Of a DNA stretch of 64,000 nt, positions 19,901-29,300 are shown in pieces. The stretch lies in NCBI GenBank assembly GCA_907165135.1, contig OU015568.1:256501-320500 (forward strand), given 5' to 3'. A program made the translations under genes and the position numbers. Below the pieces are notes generated by a model. It was given only the letters and a program-made list of their open reading frames with translations, ran no database searches and was not told the DNA's origin. Position 1 is the first letter of the stretch; the number at the start of each line of letters is the position of its first letter. This stretch comes from Oikopleura dioica. Taxonomy: Eukaryota > Chordata > Appendicularia > Copelata > Oikopleuridae.

Positions 19901-22451
19901 GTCAGGGTCTCGAAGGAAATATTATGAAGAACTTCTCTGAAAACAAAGCCCCAATAACTATCTTAATTCACCCTCATATTTTTCAATTGCCATAAAAGCT
20001 CCTTCAGGGCTCTGAGTCAGGTATTTTTCGCAAGTCTTTGACCCACCAACAGGATCGACAACATCTTCATCGTCATCATCAACCACAACTCCACCAACCA
20101 CCTCAACGAGTACAACAACAACAACAACAACAACGACGACAACAACGACAACCACTACAACCACTACAACAACGACGACATCAACAACTTCCCCGCCAGA
20201 AGGTTCGGGCGAAGGCTCCGGCGAAGGCTCTGGCGAAGGCTCCGGCTGGGTGGATCCTGACGCAGTTTGCGGTCCGCTTCCGACTCATTTGTGGCCTCAG
20301 CTCGAAGGAGGGACCTGGCTCTGCGAAAACCTTTGGGGAGATGATTATGAAGGCCAAAGATGCGAGTATCATTGCCCAGATGGAATGCTGATTCATAACG
20401 ATCTCCATACAAAGTGGGAAAACCCCTAAATTGAATCCTTTGTCATTCCATTTTTTAGATGCTTATGCTACCAAGGCGACTGCTACTGGAAAGAAATCTC
20501 TTCCTCGATTCTTTCAATGGGAAATTGCAATCGTTGCGACCCGAACGACCTGCCAATCGATGGTTAGCTCAATCGGAAACCATCCCTTATTTTGTATTTA
20601 GATGAGTTCAAGCAACACGGATTTATCTGCTCGAACAAGCGAGATAAAGTGACCTGCGAGCTGAATTGTTCCGATAGCGCGGAATTGGCCAAGCCCTTCC
20701 GAGCGGACTGCAGAAGACAAAATGTTTCGAACACGTGGAATCAAAAGGGAAAATTGCCAGACTCCTGCCCTTTCCCACTCATTCCGATTTCTACAACTCC
20801 TGCGATGACCACTCCAACAACAACATCTACGACGATAACAACAACTAGTACAACTTCAACCACAACATCGACAACGACCACTACAAGCACCACAACGACT
20901 TCCACGACAACGTCGACAACAACCAGTACCACAAGGAGGGTTCTAAATGAAGTTAAAAAGCCCGAATTAATATAATGATAGCGTTATTTTCTTTCACAGA
21001 ATCGATTTTTCCTTACCCGACCCTGCATTTTTCTTTCGAGGATTTTTTTTTATAAATTAGTAAAAGAAATACGAACCCTGACCTAAAGTACGACAACGTC
21101 AACAACGACGTCAACAACTACATCTACAACTAAAACATCGACAACAACGACCACTTCTACAACGACATCAACAACGACAACAACCACCACTACAACAACA
21201 ACGACGACAACCACTTCAACAACAACAACTACAACAACCACGACAACGACGACGACAACAACCACGACAACGACGACGACAACAACAACGACAACCACAA
21301 CCACAACAACGACCACCACTACAACGACCACCACTACAACAACCACGACAACGACTACGACAACAACCACGACGACGACAACAACCACGACGACCACTAC
21401 AACGACAACCACTTCAACAACCACGACAACGACCACGACAACAACAACATCGACCACGTCAACAACTACGACTACGACCACGACAACAACCACGACAACC
21501 AGTACAACAACAACGACGACTACGACCTCGACAACAACCATAACAACCACTACAACAACAACCACCACAACAACAACCACCACAACTTCCACGACATCTA
21601 CAACTACGACTTCAACGACAACTTCAACAACGACTACAACTACGACTACAACTACCACAACGACTACAACTACAACCACGACGACAACAACATCAACCAC
21701 AACTCCACCTGAAACAACAACGCCAGAAGGCTCTGGCGAATTCGACATTTGTGATGTCCGCGCAATTCCAGAGGAATTCGAAGGGCCCGGAACTTATTTC
21801 TGGTCCTGCGTCACCAAAAAGAAGAAAACAACCTGCTCGATGCATTGCGATGGCGCCTCCAAGCCGGATAAATATGGAGTCGTTTGCAATTCTGACTTCG
21901 ATTCTTGGGCGCTTGCGAAAAACAAGCACGTGCCAAATTGCGGCTGGACACCTCCGCCTGGCGAACTGCCCTCGCAGTGTGGATTGGAGACGATTCCAGA
22001 GCAATATGTCTCTCCTGGTGATTTTGAATGGGCCTGCTCAGTTGACAGCAAGGGAACTACAGTAACTTGCTCGGTTGATTGCCTTGTTGGCACCACAAAT
22101 GCCTTCGGAATAAAATGCCAAACAAAAAAGGCCGGAAAGTGGAAACCTCTGAGCAAATCGAACTCGACTCCTCCACTTTGCGGCGCCGCACCTCCGCCAG
22201 GACCGTGCGACTCAAGCACCATTCCGGCTGAATTCAACAGCGCCGGCGATTTCGAGTGGGATTGCGACGAAAGCTCAAAAAAATCAACTTGTTTCGTGAA
22301 GTGCGCTGGGGCTTCAAGGTACACGAGTGGTCTTAGTCAACATTAAAGACAATTTTTCTTTAGATCTTCTTTCGGAGTTAAATGCGTGACAAAAAAGGCT
22401 GGTCAGTGGAAACTTAATTCGAAGAAAAATAAAATTCCTCCTTCCTGCTAA
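16997..22451 (+). CDS. Secreted serine protease fused to Cys modules and threonine mucin tracts
   Basis: Thirteen exons stay in phase: to 17081, then 17148-17279, 17450-17511, 17559-17832, 17954-18481, 18722-18988, 19117-19325, 19370-19874, 20035-20413, 20459-20562, 20602-20935, 21089-22318 and 22364-22451. The product is about 1,400 residues; the true start and signal peptide upstream of 16997 are unresolved. The S1 protease domain has the activation site RIIGGQDA, the histidine in TAAHCC, the aspartate in TTDNDVCLL and the serine in CNGDSGGP. Residue 189 (six before the serine) is Met, not the Asp of trypsins, so cleavage after Lys/Arg is not expected. About eight small modules follow with the spacing G-x-[FW]-x-C-x(5-9)-C-x(3)-C ... 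W ... C, sushi-like in layout. They are separated by Thr/Ser tracts that would be densely O-glycosylated. Seven of twelve introns have non-GT donors. It is probably a matrix or mucus protein with protease activity. Confidence 0.8.
18991..19106. mobile_element. Near-perfect CTGACTCAGG MITE forming an intron
   Basis: Ends are perfect inverted repeats of about 36 bp: GGGCTCGGCAATCTGTGTAG, then AAACCTGACTCAGGGTC, mirrored at 19070-19106. It fills the intron 18989-19116 of the protease-mucin gene. The host sequence CAAAG occurs on both sides, so removing the element plus one CAAAG restores the frame (FKVSGD). Confidence 0.85.
19874..20036. mobile_element. CTGACTCAGG MITE forming a GC-AG intron
   Basis: The left end, GGGCTCGCCAATTTAACC with ACCTGAGTCAGGGTC, starts at the splice junction. 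The right end is diverged (GGGCTCTGAGTCAGGTATTTTTCG) and stops at CAAG|TC. With donor G|GC at 19875 and acceptor at 20034, the Thr-rich frame continues in phase. The donor lies in the element's terminal repeat. Confidence 0.75.
21089..21717 (+). repeat. ~200-codon threonine tract
   Basis: An almost unbroken run of ACN codons (ACA, ACG, ACC, ACT) with occasional TCN serine codons inside the largest exon of the protease-mucin gene. Shorter tracts occur at 19661-19870, 20080-20195 and 20790-20935. The strand asymmetry (almost no G except in ACG) creates long false valine frames on the minus strand. The tract is expected to be an O-glycosylated stalk and to vary in length between individuals. Confidence 0.85.
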
Positions 22452-22882
22452 TTTATTGACTATTTGAGAATAAAACTGAGATCTCAAGTCTCTTTTTATC
22501 GCATGTATCAAGACAAAATACCGCACCTGTGTTCTGGTTCAAGTGTTTCTGTCAGTAAATCGATGATTTTGCTTAATTTTTTTCTCGTGAGAGTCTATAT
22601 TTCAGCTAAGTTTTTATTACATTTTCTATATTTTCAGCGTTCATAAAAGCAACATTCTTCATTTTTATTCTTCACAAATCTTCGCAATCTTACCCTCCCT
22701 TATCAATTGATCGAAAAACGTAATTCGCTTTCTTCTGGCGCTCCATTACATCTGCCCGCGAAAGTGAATTATGTTTTTATGTTTTCAATCTTTGCCTTCA
22801 TTCGAAATTGTCCACTCTAGGTGAGAAACTGTTTTTCCTGCTTTTTGAACTTTCATTTAAATCTGTACTTGGGGCTGACGAA
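22452..22882. other. Intergenic stretch, no gene seen
   Basis: AT-rich sequence following the stop at 22449-22451, with no convincing exon or repeat. It presumably carries the 3' UTR of the protease-mucin gene. Confidence 0.4.
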
Positions 22883-23700
22883 CTAGGGTCGGCACCGACC
22901 ACCGACCAAAACCCGACCAGGTCGGGTTTGGTCGGGTTGATTTGAGTTCCGACCAACTCAGCCTGAGATTTTTTTTCTTAATTTGGTCGGTGGTCGGATT
23001 TGGTCGGTCAATGGTCGGTTTTTGGTCGGTTTTGGTCGGTCGGTGAGTGTTTTTTGGTCGGGTTGGTCGGTTATTGGTCGAAAACCTACGCATTTTCCCC
23101 CGTGAGAAAATTAACCATTCTGAAACTTTTACTGATGAATCAGAGGCTCTGATTCAGAGCAAAGAGCCAATCACAATCGATAATTTCTTTGTCGAAATAT
23201 CCACTTCGCCTCTCCGAGAATATTTTCTTCACTTTTTCTTGAAGATGGAGAATCTTCGCAGTTGTATCCAGGAATGGTACGATGTCCAAGAATATTCTAG
23301 AGAAGATCAAGCGAATATAAAGAAAATCCTCGCTGGACAGAGAAAAGGAGATTGGAGGCTGCTGTTTCTCGAGCTCAGAACTGGAGCGATTGTTCTCATT
23401 CCTCAGCGGACACAAGAGAAAAGATCGGCGAAGACTCCGCGCTACAACTCTTGAAAATCTTGCCATTCAAGGCGCACCAACTGCCACAATAAAATGCCTC
23501 GAGCGCTCCTAAATTGAAAAAAAAATCATTTTTTATTGTCTAAAAACCGACCCGACCCGACCAAAATCCGACCACCGACCGACCAAAAACCGACCAAAAA
23601 ATAAGGCGACCCGACCCACCAAAGCGACCAGGGATTTCGCCCAATTTCTGGGAGACCGACCAACCCGACCTGGGAAAATGGTGGTCGGTGCCGACCCTAG
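22883..23700. mobile_element. hAT-like non-autonomous element with GGTCGG arrays
   Basis: CTAGGGTCGGCACCGACCAC on the left is inverted on the right (GTGGTCGGTGCCGACCCTAG). Both ends are flanked by the same 8-bp host sequence CTGACGAA, a hAT-length target duplication. Just inside each end are imperfect tandem units of GGTCGG/CCGACC with TTTT or AAAA spacers. The centre (about 23095-23500) is unrelated and holds a 135-codon frame on the plus strand without known similarity. Confidence 0.8.
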
Positions 23701-23766
23701 CTGACGAAGACCTACTGAGGCCGAAACCCGCCCATAAAATAAATTTCAATCATCATTCATGAGAGG

Positions 23767-24006
23767 TCAACACCGACAATCTATACAACTTTTGCTTTGA
23801 TTCTCTTTTTTTTTGCTCCCGTTTCTCCAGAATTTTCGTAAGTTCCTCGATTCACGCTTTTGACAGGACATTTTTGCCCCTTCTTTCTCAGCTTTCGCTT
23901 TGTCCTCTATTTCCTTCAACTTCGCAAGCGTCTTTTCATGCTTCCTTTGAAAGAAGTCAAGCTGCATTCTCTGATTTTTTATTTTTGTCTTCTGTATTTG
24001 GTCCAT
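23767..24006 (-). pseudogene. Coiled-coil fragment related to the gene at 49106
   Basis: An isolated frame reads KTKIKNQRMQLDFFQRKHEK, closely like KTKINIQRMHLDSLQKKQKK near the start of the 49.1-kb gene. No partner exons are visible and the frame degrades into Lys/Ser-rich sequence. It is probably a decayed partial copy. Confidence 0.4.
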
Positions 24007-24630
24007 TTTTGGAACTTAGGCAATTCTAGGGCGGTCTTCAAAAAAATTCTCATGAGAAATATAAAAATAGTGAAATAGATAAATTTCCAGAACTCTTATT
24101 CATGCGCAACTCACAAAAAGATATCTGCAAAATTCTCCCTCTGATTTTTTTGCGAATATAGGGTTCCTATTCCACGCTGTCCGGCTTCGGAAAGATCTGG
24201 AGAATTTCTCGATCGCTGATTTGAGAAACATTTTTCGATAATTCATGATTCATGAAATAGAAGTTCGAAATTCGGTGGAGCAAAATTGTGAGCTCTGTTG
24301 GACTTTCATAACTACCTCAACCTCATTTTATCTACTCAATTTTACAGCATTTTAGGGAAGCAAACATCAGATGAGTTTTGCCGTTAATGAAAGTAAGCGA
24401 TGCTCAATAGTTGTCCTTTCAAACAAACTTTTAATATGGCATTTGTTTTGTCTCTTCAAGATCTGAATATCTTGTTGAGTAAACAAACGTTATTAATTAT
24501 TTCTGGTGAAGTCACGTGAATGATTGCAAATTAAAACAAACGACAACGGCATTTTATATCTATTGTTGATTTATTAAATTCAAATAGATAAAAAGTCCCA
24601 TCTTCAGAGATGAAAGATGAAGAAAAGACA
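24007..24630. other. Intergenic stretch, no gene seen
   Basis: AT-rich sequence without recognisable exons, RNA genes or strong inverted repeats. The right end is likely the 3' UTR of the minus-strand lectin gene. Confidence 0.4.
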
Positions 24631-25834
24631 TTAGCGGCCAAACCAGAAAGGGGTGGACATGGTGGTTTGATACCAGGTTGTCGTTGCAAATTCTCCAGCG
24701 GAGCAGAATGCAAGATATTGATTATTACAGGGATAATCATCGTTGCCATAGAAGCCGATGTCAGCTCTGAAAGCGAACATCCCGCAATTGCCATTGTTAT
24801 AGACATGGTTGCGCCATGCGCGATACCAAGTCTGATCTGATGGATCAAGACCAACCATGAGTGCTGCCTCCATCTTGGTGAAAAGTTTTCGAGTGAAAAT
24901 AAAAAATCACCTTACCGTTGCCCAGTCGTTGGGATTTAAACTCCTATCTGGGAAAGTAGCAAGTTCCATGCCTATGCCGAGGCAGTACGCGATTGCTTCA
25001 GAGAAGGTCATAGTCGCATCTGATTTACGATAAATTCGTGGTTCTGCAGTTGTTGGTGGTTCAGTTCAGAGCTATAATTTCTGAGCGCACTTGGTCAGGC
25101 AAGCTCCTGGTTTCAATGCCAAATTTATTCAAATCAATTAATAAAAGGCTAAAAAGAATCGAGGATACTAACACCGTGATGCTACTTAAAAGAAGTCGAA
25201 CTTGACTAAATTCGTTTCGAGCTCGGCTTTGCTAAGATAGCTCAACGCAAAAAAGATTCACGCAAAAATTATAACTCTGGTTCTGTTGGCGGCTCCGTTG
25301 GCGGCTCAGTTGGAGGCTCCGTTGGAGGATCAGTTGGAGGCTCGGTTGGAGGCTCAGTTGGCGGCTCAGTTGGGGCTATAGGTAGGTTGCACTGGAGTTG
25401 TTTAAACTTTTTATTGAAAAGCATCGATCGCTGTCTTTGGATGAGTCGCAAGGTCTTGTTCGGAGAAATTACATTTTCGTTGCAAGTATAAGCCTGGTGA
25501 TAGCTTATTATAGAAGCGAAGAAATTGTTCAGAGAATGACAGATACTCTCGCTGTCGTAGTAAGGGGGAAGGAACTCGTTTGGGTCCCCCGAACCTGCAA
25601 AATCGGTGCATGAATCTTCGACCCGCCCGGGCAGGTAGCTGACTTTGTTGAAAAAGTCTCTTAGTCGATTCGCTTTTTTCACTTCTGGAATATTCATATC
25701 GGAATATGTCGCGAGCAGTGCGTCGTAGAGAGCGTTGTAAGCATCGGTGATTTCGGTCCACGCATCCTCGGGAGCTTCCGCAGCAAGTGCACCTGCTGAC
25801 AAGATCGCCGGTAGGATCTTAATAAAGTTGAGCC
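24631..25834 (-). CDS. Secreted helical protein with Pro-rich linker and C-type lectin domain
   Basis: Exons read from 25834 to about 25280, about 25060 to 24916, and 24873-24631. The visible start is the end of a signal peptide, LNFIKILPAILSAGALA; phase 1 at 25834 means a short first exon carrying the ATG lies upstream. An ~140-residue helical region with cysteines follows, then a TEPP repeat linker (about eight units), then a lectin domain: TFSEAIAYCLGIGMELATFP in one exon, and NCGMF ... PCNNQYLAFC in the last. No EPN/QPD motif was seen. The last intron is GT-AG, 42 nt. The intron before it coincides with a ~215-bp inverted-repeat element with no GT donor. An extracellular recognition or matrix role is inferred. 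Confidence 0.7.
25063..25278. mobile_element. 215-bp MITE occupying an intron
   Basis: AGAGCTATAATTTCTGAGCG on the left mirrors CGCAAAAATTATAACTCT on the right. It sits exactly between the TEPP linker and the lectin domain of the minus-strand gene. Short direct repeats (GAACCA on the coding strand) flank it. Removing the element and one repeat keeps the frame. Confidence 0.7.
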
Positions 25835-26351
25835 CTAAAAAAGAATTATCTCTTTACCCTCATTCTCTTTCGAAAAAACTTTTAGTCGCTCTTTCGTGAT
25901 TAGTTTTTGAATGAACAAAGCATAAAGTTTCTCGCAAAGAAAGTGCGCCATCGCTTGGTGAACTCGAGAGTTTATCAGAGTTGATAACCCGAAACTGATG
26001 TTATGCTTATTGCCATTCATTTACTTTTTTGGACCTTCGTTGTTTTGCTATCACATAAAGTCTGAGCGCACTGTTTGTTATGATTCTCAAAGCTCTTGGT
26101 TTCTTTTTCATAAAAACAGACGCCACTTTTTACTTTTAGAGGACTAGCACAAAACAGAAAGCGACCATTCCTTAGAAATCGAGTTCATATTTTGTCTTGA
26201 TTCAATAAATTGCAGAGACAAAGAAGACGAATATGATTTTTATAATTGGTCATTTTTGGACATAATAGGATTCAAAATTTTGAGAAATTTTAGAAGCGTG
26301 TTTTTTTGTTATGAAGCAACTATTTATTTATCAGGAAGAAATCTCGAGCTG
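25835..26351. other. Intergenic stretch, mostly unassigned
   Basis: It should contain the first exon and promoter of the minus-strand lectin gene and the 3' UTR of the giant gene at 26352. No exon could be fixed. A CTGAGCGCAC string near 26065 recalls the MITE at 25063. Confidence 0.35.
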
Positions 26352-29300
26352 TTAATTTGTAATTGTCGGAGTGTTCCAGAAGATCTTCTCCCACAAGACG
26401 CAAGGAGTCATCACATCTGGGTAGTCTCCATCTGGAAGAATTGCATTCGCCGCCGTCAGAAGACAGTTCTCGGCGTTGGTGAGCCAGTTGATCTTGTCAA
26501 GTCCCATGAAGATGATTTGGACGTCGTCTGAGCCCATATTCTTGACGATTTGGCCCTGTTTTCGCGTCCAAGGAGTGTCCTTGTCCACAGTTTGGGTTAA
26601 TCGGAAGCTGAAACCGGCGTTGGTGAATTTCTAAAAGTGATTATTTTCCAATTATTTTCGAGAATAAAAAACCTTATCATTTCTGAAATAAGTGATCTTG
26701 TGCTCGTAAACTGGCTCTGAATCGACGAAACCGATCTGGACTCGACCGTCGTTGATCGCTCTCAAGAAGTCAACACCACAAACATCCTTGGTGAAAACGA
26801 CGAAACCGTAGTAGAGATCTGTTCGAGGGTTGACGAGTCTGTTCTTTGCGCGGAACTTCATCGCCAGCATCGCGTCTTCGTCGGAAAGATAGATGTACCG
26901 CATGTTTTTGCGCTTTAGAAGAATTTTAGAAACAAATTCTATATTTAATTTTATCATACTCCTTTCCACTCAGGCTTCCACGGTTGCTCAGCTGGGCAAT
27001 GAGTGTCTCTGTCGAAATCGCATCGGAATCTTAAAGAGGTTTTAAACAGGCTGAAAACTTAGTTTTCTTCCATACTTTCCGTTCGTATTGACACAAGTCT
27101 CAAAGCTCTGGCAATTGTTGAGCTCAGCATCGGCGCATTCGTCGACATCAACACAAATTTCACCTCCCGTCGCGTCAAATCCACATTCGAAGCCTGGATC
27201 GCAAGTTTTTGTACATGCTCCGCCGCCACCAGTACCAACACAAGTGTAGGTTCCGAGCTGATTCTCGCATTGAGTGTTTTCGCCGCAGACATGATCGCCA
27301 GTGTTGCATTCGTTGATGTCGACGCACTCGTCTCTCCAGTTGAGTTTGAAGCCTTCGCCGCAAGCGCATTCATAAGAACCTTAAGAAAAGAGTCAGTTTT
27401 GCTTCATACAGCTCTTTTTTCCGAATTAAATCTCACCCGGCGTGTTAGTGCATTCTTGGTTTTCTCCATCGCAAGGATTGTTGACACACTCGTCGATATC
27501 TCGGCATTGCTTCGAATTAATGCTCTCGTAGCCAGAATTGCACTGACAAGAGAATGTTCCAAGCTCGTTCACGCAGATTGAAATAGCATCGTCACACCAG
27601 TCCGTTTCGTCCATGCACTCGTCATCATCCTCGCAAGTGTAGCCGTCTCCAGAGAAGCCGGTGTTACAGGCGCATGTGTATCCGACGGGAGCATCGACGC
27701 AAGTTGCATATTCGGAGCACTCATGAGTTTCGTCTGTACATTCATCAACGAATTCAATGCAGACGAAGCCGTTACCAGTGAAGCCATCATTACACTCGCA
27801 AGTGTAACTTCCTTCTGTATCGGTACAGGAAGCGTTCGGGTCACAATTATGAAGAGCGCTCAAGCACTCATCAATATTCGTGACAGAAATCGACTCGGAA
27901 ATAATCTGACTGATTCCGAGTGCTTCGACATCTTCGCCGGCCGCATAGCAAACATAGAATCTGACTGCGGCGTTTTTCTGGATTTCCTTGAATTGAAGAT
28001 TGTCAAATTTGGCGACGCCGTTTACGAACGGAACTTCAATTTCACCAAGAAGCTCTTGCGTGGCAGTTCCATTGACTGGGGCGGCGCAAACTCTCCAAGG
28101 ATCAGTTGGTGTAAGAATATCTCCAGTCATCAGATTGCCAGCGCTGTCGTACATGATCACCATCGCGCTGAATGGTCGTCGTTGAACAACAGTTTCTGGT
28201 GGCGGCATATCAAAAGCGAGATCTGAAGGAACATCAGCGGTCACATCGAAAGAGATCGTTTGAACATCGGCGACAGCGATATCAGCTTCGCCAGTGTATG
28301 TGAGTGCGATGCTGAAACTGAATCGACCGGCTTCCGCGAATTCGAGGTAGTCGAAATTGGCGATTCCATTTCCAGGAACGAAATACGTCTCCGTATTCTT
28401 CAATAAGGTATCAGGAGAAGAAGAGATTGTGATTCTCATCGGATCGCCCATGTAACCAACTTCAGTCATTGACTCATGATTAGCGTCAAGCATGGCAACT
28501 CTGATTGGATATCGCATTCTGCTTCCGACAAAGACTTTTTGGGGAATCTGTTGGACGACGACCATCGTTGTTGGAACTTGATCGTAGCTGACGGCTTTTG
28601 TCGTTCGATCCATTGTTTCCTGGAGAATGGCCTGTTCTTCGATGTTGGTAGAGTTGATGATTTCAGTTTTGTTGTTGAGCTCAGCAGTCTCGACAATCAA
28701 GTCTTGAAGGGCCGTTCCTTCCGTGAGATCTGGATCGATTCCAAGCTGAGCAAGAACAGTTTGTGAGTCTCCTTCGGTGCCCTTTTCATACCAAGCTGGT
28801 GTCTCACCACTCAAAGCTTGCGCAGTAAGAGTAGTAGCGACAATGTTCAATTCAGAACCAGATGCTTGGGAAATGTCAGCCTCAAGTCGACCCTCCATCT
28901 GAGCAGCAACGAGTCTGTTTCCGACGTTCTTGTTATTAATTGCTGAACTTGTTGTAAAGACGGCTCTTGAGAAACCTCCATTCGAAACCGAGTCTTCTTC
29001 ATCTGATCCAAATTCATTGGAGAACTCAATTTTCACTCGAGTGACCTCATTATTTTCTGGAAGCTGGCCAGTAACAGTTGTGCTTTCATGAGTCCAGGTT
29101 CGGGCAGGATTAGTTTCTCTGACAACTTCGACGATCTTGACTTGGCTTGGATCAAGACCGAGCATGGCAGCAAGAAGGTAAGGAAGGTCAGAGCTAGCGT
29201 AAAACTCTTCAATAGTCAGTTCCGTGGTGATATCAAGAGTGAGAATGATCGAGTTAGCGATTCGAACTTCGAGCTGATCGCCGCCTCCAAGAGTAAAGTA

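Noticed and set aside
21083-21748. 221-codon poly-valine frame on the minus strand
   Set aside because: It is the reverse complement of the threonine codon tract in a well-supported plus-strand exon. The same applies to the Val-rich frames at 19492-19857, 19958-20164 and 20741-20932.
26352-27379. C-terminal membrane helix expected for fibrocystin-L
   Set aside because: The last four exons contain no stretch of about 20 hydrophobic residues, so no membrane anchor is annotated.
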